The position numbers were made by a program, and so were the translations under genes. The notes below the pieces were generated by a model. That model saw nothing but the letters and a program-made list of their open reading frames with translations. It had not been told where the DNA came from and made no database searches. From Siderastrea radians (Eukaryota; Cnidaria; Anthozoa; Scleractinia; Rhizangiidae), in assembly GCA_964017195.1 (NCBI GenBank), contig OZ024892.1, positions 11,790,071-11,854,070 of the forward strand: a DNA stretch of 64,000 nucleotides, in the 5' to 3' direction. Each line of letters opens with the position of its first letter. Within the stretch, counting starts at the first letter, position 1. Below are positions 12,824 to 23,800 of the stretch, piece by piece.

Positions 12824-12891
12824 AAAAACAGCCGACGTCTCACGCCACTTGAAGTGGCGACCTCGTGAAACGTCGGCTGTTTTCTCAGGCT
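12824..12891. mobile_element. Hairpin MITE upstream of SPTLC2
   Basis: AAAACAGCCGACGT at 12824 is matched by its exact reverse complement ACGTCGGCTGTTTT ending at 12883. A second palindrome, GCCACTTGAAGTGGC, sits in the centre. The right end continues CTCAGGCT. The element lies about 110 bp upstream of the SPTLC2 start codon, hence in its promoter or 5' UTR. It is non-coding. Confidence 0.7.
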
Positions 12892-13574
12892 ATAAAAACC
12901 CGTGCTGCATGGTTTTCGTCTGTAATAGTCTTTGTCCCTCAAATCGTAATAATCCCTCACATTGTCTTTGTCCCTCACATTCCCACCCACATGAGTTTAA
13001 AAACACCCGGGTTTCTCGTACAGCCCTCCGTGAAGTACCACAAACCCGACACAAGTCAACGAACTCAGTGCTTGAACCTCAGGAAACAGAGCAAATAAAA
13101 CTAAAAGTTCTCAATTCTTGCATTTTAGAGCTTCAGCGGTTCTTGCTTAATTCCAGCCCAAAAAAGGGACTAACTGATGAATTGTGTCACGTATAGAAGC
13201 GAACACTGCGTAGAACGAACAAAACATTCGGCACCAGGTAAAGCGGTATTATCCGGTTATCCGATATTCGCGAGGAATATCATTTATGTTTGTATGTATC
13301 ACGTATTAGCTGCCTGGTTGACTTGACCCAGAGGATCATCCTCGTCAGGTACTTGTAAATTGCTTGACCTTTTAAACGGTACGTGCATCCTTCAAAAAGG
13401 TTGAAACTTTGTACGTGAACAGTGGATCACCCATAATGTAGCCTTCGTTTTGTACCTTTTTCGACTTCATTACTGAAGTTGATGTCCCACGGTTTTGTTC
13501 TACAAAATCCATCGATAGGTTTTCCATGAACTGACTTGAGCATGCTCAGATCAAAATCAACTAGATGTAATTTA

Positions 13575-13788
13575 CGATAAAAAAACAATGCTGATTCAAC
13601 GGTAGGGAAAGTGAGTGTATATGTTAACCACCATTTCAAAAGGCACAGACTTTCTTCTTCAGGGTCCGAGTACAGGGTCTTCCTCTGTAAGACCCTAAAG
13701 AAGAAAGGCTGTGCCTTTTGAAATATTGGTTAAAATATACACTCAGTTTCCCTACCGTTGAATCAGCATTGCTTTTTTTTAATTATCG
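13575..13788. repeat. Foldback repeat with arms of about 95 bp
   Basis: The left arm 13575-13680 (containing GATTCAACGGTAGGGAAA and AAAAGGCACAG) is repeated in reverse complement at 13683-13788 (CTGTGCCTTTT and TTTCCCTACCGTTGAATC). The mismatches are few, so it should form a long hairpin. No coding content and no target duplication was identified. Confidence 0.8.
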
Positions 13789-14647
13789 TATTCGGTTCTT
13801 TATTTTTTGCTGATTAGATCCTTTACTACAGGATCCAGTACTTTTATTTTGTTACGGCGGTCCATGCAAAGTTAATTGTTTCAGATGTAATTTGCATTTT
13901 CAGGTCAAAATATTGTTTTGCATCCCGGTTTTGCATTATCCAAATACTTTAAGTTTTATCAGTCTAGCTTCTTCTAATTTGTACAAGTTTTATTTACAGC
14001 CAAATAGCTTGCCTCGTCGATAGTAAAACATTTGCGGCATACAATATGCAAATGCTAAAATGCAACCTCGTTCCCAGGACTTTTTCCTGGAAAAGAGGTT
14101 GGTGCTAATAATGTTATTCAACCGTTGTTTGATGCGTACATGCCGTTTCTGTTTCTATTTTTTGTACGTTATTTTCCATACCAGAGCTCCTCTTCCATTA
14201 TAATGTATACACAATATATAAAAAACCCTTCTTGGAAAATATATTATGTGGTTAATACAAAAAGTAAAAATGCCTGAAATATTTTTAATCTCCGTTACAC
14301 CAGAAAAATTTTTTACTACACATTCAGGCTGAATTGCAAATCGCGAATCCCATTGGCTCTTACGACATTGAAAATCAAAACGGTTAACAACGCCTGCGCA
14401 AACAATCAGATTGCGACTTTGCCAATACGGTAGACTTCAACTTTTATCTCGAACTCTCTTTCATTTAGTAATTCGCATTCTCGATAGCTCGAACTAAAGC
14501 AATTTTTTTTTTCGTATTTTACTATATTACAACCTTGAATTTTATCCAGTGATAACTAAACTTTCCTTTTCTTGAATAGTTACTGTTCCTTCGATGTTTC
14601 GAGTTATCGAAATTTTAGGTCACTACTGGATAATTGAGCGCAAAAAT

Positions 14648-14737
14648 GTGTGTGTCTGTCTGTGTTTGTCTGTCTGTCTGTCTGTCTGTCTGACTGACTG
14701 TCTGACTGACCGTCTGTCTGTCTATCTGTCTGAGTGA
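14648..14737. repeat. TCTG-type microsatellite
   Basis: Tetranucleotide run of TCTG with interspersed TGAC units, about 90 bp. Confidence 0.9.
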
Positions 14738-15917
14738 CTAGGAAAAATGATAGCAAAAATTGCGTACACGTTCTCCAGGATAAGGAAAATTCTTGTGTCT
14801 TGTTTTACTAAAATAAATAGTAACTATAGAATTCAAATGTCTGAACTTTCCACGTTACATGAGGTTGTCAACGCGGCTATATCCGTTTATAATTTCACTA
14901 CAGTACGTGGTCCTTGGTCCGCGACTTTTCCGGACTGATGTAATATTTGCTCGTTAAATAAAATACGACAAAAAACAAATGTATCCGATGATTTATTAAT
15001 TAAGATAAGTTTCGGGTTTCCTGCTTTTGGTGAAGGCGCATAATTCAAGTTTGTTGTCTTTCTTGAAGTGTGCTACCTTTGCGGCTCCGAAAATTACATG
15101 GTAATGTTTACTTAGCTTGTGCATAGATAAAACGCAAGGGGCGGTCGTGTTTTTTGGAAAAACAAATTAACAGATAAACTAATCTCTGCGATTGTGAACG
15201 AATTTGCTGCAGAGTTTAAAACTTTTGGCGTAACGACTCTTGAAAAACAACAATTTAGTATGGGTCCTTGGTCCGCGACATTTGACCCTGGAGAACTTAC
15301 ATTTCGCAAAGCGGATAAAGAAAACCTTAGATAAATGGAAACGGCCTCTGTTTTTGATGAATATTTTCAAAATCTTCTTTATACATGTTTATGAACGGGT
15401 TAATATTATACCTAGAATACATATAAGCTTGCAGTCTTGTATTAAATTATTTTCGACTGCGCTTGGGACTTGTGTGGGAGACTGTTGTCTCAGACAAGTA
15501 AAACATATTATTTTGTACTCATAACGACTTTGCAACAAGACTGTAGCTTAGATATATCAAGGATAAGAAAGAATAAATAAAAACTTGTTAAAATTTTCAT
15601 TCTTCTACGGAAATTATTGGGATTCACAGGTACTTTTCGTGCTGTTTGCATGATTCACGGACCAGGGACCAAATTCGCGGACCCAGGGGCCGCGAGCACG
15701 GTCACCTTTTTTCGAATTACAAGAAATAATGTATATTTCAGTTTGGAACTTGCCACTTTAAAACTATCACGAGAAACATAAAAGCTATCTTCAGAGAAAA
15801 CTTCAGCTCTAGACGTTTTGATTCAGATGAGATATTTTACTCGCGGACCAGGGAACAAATACTGTACCATAAGCATTTTAAAAAGCTGTTACGTCATCTA
15901 AATGGGAAATCAGTCTC

Positions 15918-18286
15918 TCATTGAGCGTCGAGCAGTTCTTTGGCGCCTGCTTTCATTGTGTCCGCTACAATACCGTACACAGCGGTCCAGGCCTCTCTCA
16001 CTTCTGATGTAAACCTCTCTCCCAGTCCCTTATCGAGCGTGTTCAGTAATGCAGCTCCAACTGGCTGAAAAATAGCAAGAGATAGAAAGGGCCAGATCCC
16101 TTGCATCAGTGATTTCGTGTATAACTTGCTCTAACCAGCTTTTTTTTTTTGGTCCTTATTTTTCAGTTATCAGGCGATGCGAGATTAAAACTAGAACAAT
16201 TCAGTTTGAATGAATGAACGAGCGAACAAACGAACGAACAAACGAATGGACGGACCGAACGGACGGACCGAACGGACGGACGGACGGACGGAAGGACGGA
16301 TGGATAGATGGATGGATGGATGGATGGATGAGTTAATGAATGATTGAATGAATTAGTTAATTAGTTGAGTTTGTTCAACTCGGTTCAGGGTTGTAGCTGG
16401 TCATTTGTTTGAGTCAACACCACGGTTGTGACTTTAAATGATAACTGTCGCACTGATAAACTGCCTTATCTTTCTGTTGCTGTTCAACATAAATGATCAA
16501 TTTGAACGTTATTCAAAATCACATGATACTCTATTCAAAACTTGTTGCTATTGAGCAACAGCTGCAATATTTGTTGATCAGCAAAGTTACACCTCTAAAA
16601 GCAGCTTGGCCGACGTGTCCTAAGACATTCCCGCCAAAACCTGACGCATGGCGTAATATCCCGCCAAGTGACGCACAAGCATAAACCCGCACCGATTCAA
16701 GAGATTGTGATTTGAATCGATAACACTAGACTACAAGTAGTCGCTCCTTCTGCTCAGTAATAGTCGAGAAAAAGAACGCAAGCTCTAGTTAACTTTGTGC
16801 ACATTTCAGAAAAAAATTCTTTTGAGAAGCGCGAAGTGATGTAGATAAAATATAATTTTATACCCCATAATGACGTTCTTCGACATTGTACATGGTATGC
16901 CTCGCTCCCAGGTCCTTGAGAGCGGGAACAATGGAGCCCAGATCGTTGAGGGAGGTAACGGCCAAGTCAACATGTTGAAGGGTTAGTAGTGCTTGCTTCT
17001 TCAGGCGAACATCGTTTTTCATGGCTTCCTCAGACAAATCGATGTCTCGGAATGAAAACATTTGAAGTAGCTCTGGAGAATCGGTGAATAACCTGTGCGA
17101 AGAAAAACGAAAGGGTTCGGCTTTTGAGAACACATCACTTCTCAGGTGTGGACTGGATAGTCAGAGGAGGGGGAGTTACACAGACATGCGATTTTGATAA
17201 GTAAAATATTCTAAGAATTTTTGTCTCTTGCAAATCAAGATGCAGGATAACCAGGCCTCTATACGATATGGGGTTTCAAATGTCGGGTAATCTTTGTGTT
17301 TAAAAGTACGCTGTTGTGGAGTGTATTTGCATAACAGGATTAAGTATACAGTACACAATAAATCACTTGTAATTAAGAACCCCTGAAGTTTTGCTTCTTT
17401 TCTGGATGTCTGTACTATGTCGATAAACTGGAAGGCTTTCAAACGTTTTAGTTTTCGCCAGAAAGATACGCTGACTGCACTTGTTTAACAATGAGATCTT
17501 TAGGACGTATGACTCTGTTCAATACATACGTCCCAATTTTTCCTTCCTCTCCGTTTTAAGTTCAGAAAAGATTATCTCTCTATCGTCACTAGTCTTGTTA
17601 TCAAAAGGGCAAGGGATTATCAGTAAACTCGAGTGTCTCAACTTATGTCTGATTTGTGCGATTTTGCAAGTTTCTCAGGGTTTGTTGACATGAGTACGTT
17701 GTAATCAAGGTCGAAGATCGCAGTAGCAATTTCCTTATCCTATAATGTTTTGTTTTTGGTTGCCCCTCTGAGATTTTGCTGATTTTGTATGCCCAATTCT
17801 AACATGCGGCAGATCCCTGGCCTTGACTTCAAAGGTTCCCTGGGGCGAATATTGGGAGGGATTTTGGAGTAAATCAAAGGGAAAGAGCCTAAAGAGGTAG
17901 CGTGTTGAGGAAATTCAAGCGTTTACCGAGACAATAATTAGAAAGAATGGAAATAGCAAAGTCAGTTTTCGTAACAAATCTTACCTAACATAAAACTCGA
18001 TCCCTATTTGTTCCAACTCAAGTGCCTCCTTCACATTTGCCCATGTACCCTGCACCAGAGATATCTGTTCTCTAGTGAGCAGGCCTTCGTCTTCAGACGA
18101 CTGTGGTTTGTCGCCTGTTTCTTGGCGGCTTTCAGCAGACAAATCCTCAGTTAACTTTCCTTCTGGCTGTTCTCTGCTGTCTTTTGGTGGTGGCCTTTCA
18201 TCTTGCTGAGTTAATGGTTGTGTTTGTAAAAGAACCGGCTCTGCTGCCGTTTTGATCCTAGTCGCTTTGCTTCCTCCACATCCCAT
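15918..18286 (-). CDS. N-myristoylated (globin X/neuroglobin-like) globin, 3 exons, 225 aa
   Basis: Heme protein of the globin superfamily. Coding exons: 17985-18286, 16864-17092, 15918-16064, all GT-AG, 678 bp in total. Intron 1 splits the arginine codon 101 after its second base and intron 2 is phase 0 after residue 177; these match the ancestral globin positions B12.2 and G7.0. Residues 1-68 are a low-complexity, Pro/Gln/Glu-rich extension that begins MGCGGSK, a consensus for N-myristoylation on Gly2 and palmitoylation on Cys3, as in membrane-bound globin X. The globin fold starts near residue 69. CD1 Phe is F113 and proximal His F8 is H166. By ungapped alignment back from F8 to neuroglobin, the distal E7 position is Q134, not His. 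It may act in redox or signalling at the plasma membrane rather than in O2 transport; this is inference. The start ATG is 18284-18286. Confidence 0.9.
16203..16346. repeat. GGAC/GGAT-type microsatellite
   Basis: Imperfect tetranucleotide array moving from AACG through CGGA to ATGG units, within globin intron 2. Confidence 0.85.
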
Positions 18287-20851
18287 CTTTTTCTCACCAG
18301 AACTAAAGCACTCGCAAGAATGATATAAGTCTTCATCGCGACATCATCGACATCAACATTAGAATTTAATTATGAAATTTTCGACCTTAAAGGTCAACAG
18401 ACAGATGACAAAATTAAAATTAAATTTAGACCGCTCGTGTTTCTTTCGGATTTGTTAGTAATTGAAAACTTTGTCGTGCAAGGCGAGTAAGATATTTGAA
18501 ATTAACGCCACTTAAATTAGCGCGAATTCAGGAAAAAGGATAAAAGCAATAAGTGCAATAGAGAAGGTACGACCGTAGCCCGGGGACCGCGGCCTTTTCT
18601 TGCCTGTCGCTTGTCTGGTTAGACGGCGGGGGGGGGAGGGGGAGAAGAGACGGGGCGGGGGGAGGAGCTGGTGAAATAGGAAATTTGCGCAATATTTCGC
18701 AATCGAAAGAGCGCAAAGAGGCGGGAGGCAACAAATTGGGCGGGAACCGGGATTAAAGGGTAGGGGAAGCGGGAGGTTTAAAATCCCCCTGTCTCCCCAC
18801 TTCCTCCCTAAACGAGAATTCTGTTCCAGTCAATGGCTCTTTCTTTTGTCGTGGTTGTTGTTCAAATACTCAAAAGTAAAATCCACTTTTGTATGGAATA
18901 GTGAGGAAAGAACTGCTCGGCAGCAACGTTCATTTGAATAGTCTTTAGGATCTCAACCACAAACAAATTTGAACGACATCAAATTTGGCTCGTGTGAAAT
19001 TAAGATTAGGAGCCAAACATAAACATAGAGTAGCGGATGTCAGAAATGATGGTGAATAGGGAGAAAATTTCACGGAAAGGAGCGTCTTAATTAGCATAAA
19101 TAACTTAAATAAAAATGCATTTTAAAATTATTTTTAGAACAAATCCTCTTTGTTGGCAGAAATTACTTTCTTCTTTTGTTAGATTAGAGTAACAAAATTA
19201 TCTTTAGATGTATCCAACGGGCTAGTCATTTCTGTAAATTATGAATTTCCAGCTGATGCAAGCTGGCTCACTTTATAGTCTTGATTATAAATCAATATGT
19301 ACGCCATCTAACAATCTAATGAAATGTACATTCCACCGCTTTTCGCCTCGAGTAATCAATTTCTGTTCAGTTTTTCCCATGGATTCCTGAAGTGTTGTCT
19401 TCAAATACTGTTATTTCAAGTGGATTAGATAAATATTTTTTTACAACAATGAATTACTCTTTTATTATTCACTACAAGAACCTTATTTTAGCTTTGAATT
19501 GCTAAATCGTCCAAAAAAAACAAAACAAATAAAAACGGTTTCAAGTTGATGTAGTTTGACAACTTTCCAACGTTGCTTCGACTCGTGACTTGATTTGCGT
19601 GTACCTACCAAAAAAGGGGTTCACTTTGATGAAGTCAAATTTGTACGCATGCGGTTTGACGTGAGTTTTCCACCGCAGTTTAGTTGCCTCCAGCGGTCTT
19701 CTGTTGTCGAAAGCGGCCAAAACTGAGCGCATGCAAGGTTGCACTGAAATGCAATTTGCGTCTTCCTGCGAGGCAGTTTGGCTTGCCCTTCCAAGTTTGT
19801 ACGCAGGTCGTTATTTCCAAACTTGCGACGATTTGCGTCTCCTTTCGGTGATGCTATATACTAGAAAAAGCAATGGAAGAGGCTTGGAAAAGAAACTGAT
19901 TGGATTTGTATAATTAATCCCGCTGCGCTGTGTCGAAAGGCAGTCATGAAGGGAACCGAATTAAGCCAACAGGGACTCAGAATAGTAAATTACTCTGGAG
20001 AGAAGTAACCAGAGAAAAAGGTTTTGGTAAAGATAGCGAGAGCCGATCCCAGAGACTAAGTTGAACTTACCTAAGTTATCACTTTGGTTTTGAATATGCG
20101 CGAGACGGACGCAACAGCAAAAACTTCAGCAAAAAAAAAAAAAAAAAAAAACTTCAGGCTAATACCTTGTGTCACTGAGCCTCACAATTTCAGGAAAAGC
20201 GCCTGTCTAAAATCTCTTTCCACTTGAATGGAAAACAACTGTAAACACCGGAATCCCAAAGGGTGTTGCTAAGAAAAATGTTATTATTGAAGACACGCTT
20301 CAGGAGGACTAAAATGCTTATTCGTTAAAGATGCAACGGGCGCCACAACCCTTTAGTGCCCATGGGAGAGGTGTTAGTTGTGCGTGCTCTCCTTGGCATC
20401 ATATATTAACACCGGTGAGCTTCCTTCTTTCCGAGTTTCTTGTGCGATTTTTTCTTGCGGCTGCCGCTTGCTGATCTGCCTTTGTTTGAACTGCACTCGC
20501 TACGAAATCGCGCCAAAAATCTTCTGGTGCCAAGTCAAAAGTTACCCCGGCGTCCGATACACGAACAAAGAACAAAATTTTCTTTACCCCGGATTGAAAC
20601 GTTCTTTCAATGTTTACTATTTTTTTTTCAAGAAAGTAAAGAAAATAAAGCGCCATAAAAGGTGGTTATGACTGAAGAAAAACCAAAATAGAACAAAACA
20701 AAAATACAATGTAGAAGGGAACAAATTAATTTGGAATAAAAATATATTTGTTTGTTACAGGGTTTGTAGAGGTGTCCTTATAGGGAGGGCATTCTCAGCA
20801 AGTCCCCACTTGATCCGTTTATTATAAAAAGATATTCGCAAGGTTTTTTTT
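18287..20851. other. Intergenic region upstream of the globin, downstream of NXPE
   Basis: This has the presumed globin promoter, a G-rich tract (18620-18665), a 20-base poly-A run (about 20131-20151) and no supported gene. The reading frames at 19541-19913 and 20378-20671 overlap on both strands and resemble nothing I recognise. On the minus strand AATAAA (reverse complement at 20818-20823) lies 29 bp past the NXPE stop and is a likely polyadenylation signal for that gene. Confidence 0.55.
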
Positions 20852-23800
20852 TTACAAGGAAGCACTTTTATTGGAAAATAAACGGTTATATAGTCTTTTA
20901 TTCTTAGATTCACCCATGTAAGGATTGAAATAATCATAGAGCAGCTGCTCTGCGGGTTTGAAGACTGTTTCCTTGAAGTGCACTGCGTCGTATTTGTCAT
21001 ATCTGCCGTCCGTTCCCTCGGGATACGAGGCACTCATCGGGAATACATCCAAAATCTCGAAACCAGCTTTGCACATGGCCCAGATAGCGTATGCATTATA
21101 CAATTGTATCCGCTAAAAGGGAAAAAAAATCTTCCTGTAAGTATCAACATTAGACGGACGGAAAACTATAAAGCTCTGTGAAGTCCATTACGCACTGTCT
21201 GGCCGACTGAAAAACTGATTACTGACTGTGACCGTCTAACAGAACGATTAACAGGCCGTTGACTGACTGACTGACTGGCTGGCTGGCTGACTGACTGACT
21301 GACTGACTGACTGACTGACTGACTGACTGACTGACTGACTGACCGAATGAATGACCTGACCTGAAGGACAGTATGTGTGAGTGACTAATTGACTAATTGA
21401 TTGTCAAGATTGATGAAATGACGGTCTGGCGGGCGAAATGACTGACTGACTGACTGACTAACTGTCTGACTGACCGGCAAATTGTCTAACTCTGACGGGC
21501 TAATTAGCTGACTGACATCAAGCCCTCTAGTGAATGTTCCAAGTGTATAATAGGTGGTTCAGACAGAAGCCCACACGTGTAGGCTCCCGTTGATTTACTC
21601 CCATATGCTCCCACATATAAATCTTACTCCTATTTAACGAAGACCCCGATATAACGAACGATATTTTTCAACCCAGTAATAGCAAAATGTATGAAAAAGA
21701 ACCCCGATATAACGAACCTCCGTTATAACGAACTCATTTTGCCAGTCCCTTGGCATTTCGTTATACCGCAGTTCCACTGTAATGAGCAGGGAATTTCTCC
21801 TCTGTATTTTAAGCCTGTGGTTCCTCTTACCAGCTTTCGTTTCCTCACTGCTGGTCAATTAGAACGCGGGCTCTGGGCACGAGGCTGACAATAAAGAAGC
21901 CTGCGTGCAGACGTCTCCTATTGCCTTTGCTTCACGTGGGAAGCAAAGGAAAGAGACGGAGACGTCTGTACGAAGGCTAAAAGTAAAGGGGCACGTTCAA
22001 AATAAATCCACTAATCATATTACCTGAAGAGTTAAGAATCGAGGGCTGGGATGATCATAATACAGGAATCTTTCTCTGTGAATAGCTGTTGTGGTTTTCC
22101 ATATCAACTTTCCTCTGAACTTCAACTGAACTTCTTCATATTCATTTTTCCACGTCTCTTTAAACATGGCAATAATGTCATTGATAAGCTTGCGATAAAC
22201 AGCAAATTTCAAAGCAGATACATAGTGCAATCCGCAATTGAGAATTATAACGCTTTTCTCGTCCATTTCTGGACGATATATTACGTCTTGGATTTCTCGC
22301 AACACGCGTCGAGGTTCAAAATCACGATAGTTTCTCTTATATTTCTCTACTTCTACTGGCTCGTTCATGTTGTAGACCCAGTTATAGGTGATGTTACACG
22401 CTCTGAATACTTCGGTGCAAAGAGGCGTGTGATAGATAGAGTCATAGAATCTGAGAGCCAGTGAATCGCCATAAATCCATAAGATACCTTCTCTCTTGCG
22501 CGGGGAATTATGGAATAGGTTGTCTGCAAATCAAAATTGAATTTTGTGAGTAAAACATAAAATATAAAATCGCCCACGTCACATTCATTAAACTTTTAAA
22601 CTTCTTTGCTTCAGTTCTTATGAGTTTACCAGTGACCAGTCCGGGATCGTTATCAATTTTGATAACCATGTTACGTCACAACATGGCGGCCCTCTCAGAA
22701 ATCGCGGATTTTCGTACTCGGTCCGCTTTATTCGTTATTTGTTCGGTAATACTCGGGCTAACTACCCATAGTTCTATTCGAGAAAGCCAGGGACGGAATG
22801 AACTCCACGTGTGCCAAAGATGGCGGATGAAGGCAAAAGATGAAGGAGGGAATTTTACTCGCAAAGAGAAAGAACACTTCAAATTCTGCGTCCAAATCAG
22901 GTATGTTTTTCCACTTTGCCGTTAATTTTGAGTTGTTTAAAGAATTTTGTTGCATCCACAAAAATTATGTCGTATTCTTTAACCTTATTGAGGGGGACAT
23001 TGGGGTTTGCGGTATTGCGGTAATGGCCAATTTTTCATGCGGTATTTCGGTAATTCTGATCTAAAATTGCGATATTACGATATTCTCAAAACCTGCGGGA
23101 TTCGGTTTTTAGCGTTTTGTTGGGTATTTAAAATTATCTTCCCGTAATTTTCGACCCTCTCGGATCTTTTTCCAGTTTCTTGTCGTTTCGGAAACAGCTG
23201 CGGAAACGTTTCGAAACAGCTCTAAGGTCCTCTGATCCGTCACGCGTGTTTATATTTTTAGTCATATTGACATGAAACGTAATTACAATTTGATCACTTG
23301 GACAACCAATTAAAAGTCACGGCACTGACGTATGTCACGCACCGACTTTTAATATTTAATATCGATCGACCTTTGTTGACCCCACCAAGGGGTCCAAGAT
23401 CATGTCCAAACCACGAGCTTTGCCAGACAGACCAGGCATTATTCAACATGGCTGTGGTAACAACATCCAAGATCGCGACGAGGGAAGTCGAAGTGGCTGT
23501 CATCGATTGTGTGGCTCTGTTTTACGAAGAGGGAAAAGCGGCGAGAATTACCCCCCAAAAAAACAAGTTCAAGTGTCGGGTGAACAAAGACGAAAAACGG
23601 CTCGCCAAGTTTAGGGAGAGCATTAGATAAGTTTAATTTGGATTGTTTCATTCAGTGCACATCACCAGGCACATCAAAACGGAACCTGACCTGATTTGAC
23701 ATTATTCTGGCAATAAACGGTCTTAAACGTATCTAATAGCTCATAAGGACAACGTCAACAAGCAAACAATTACAGTGGCTCCGAGATTTGTCTGTGGTAA

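Larger units (their letters stand above)
12716..15917. other. Intergenic region between SPTLC2 and the globin gene
   Basis: This contains the presumed SPTLC2 promoter and 5' UTR (just above 12715), a hairpin MITE (12824-12891), a 214-bp foldback (13575-13788) and a TCTG microsatellite (14648-14737). The phrase TGGTCCTTGGTCCGCGAC and variants of 'gcggaccagggacc' recur around 14910, 15270, 15660 and 15845, so fragments of one repeat family lie here. No gene is supported. Confidence 0.6.

Noticed and set aside
12547..12990. 147-codon minus-strand frame over the SPTLC2 start
   Set aside because: It is out of frame with SPTLC2 exon 1 and runs through the hairpin MITE; the SLRKQPTF-type piece is MITE sequence.
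16864..17092. A missing mini-exon between globin exons 2 and 3
   Set aside because: At first the junction HYG|PVG seemed short, but alignment with neuroglobin around F8-G7 shows equal length, and the phase-0 intron falls at G7.0.
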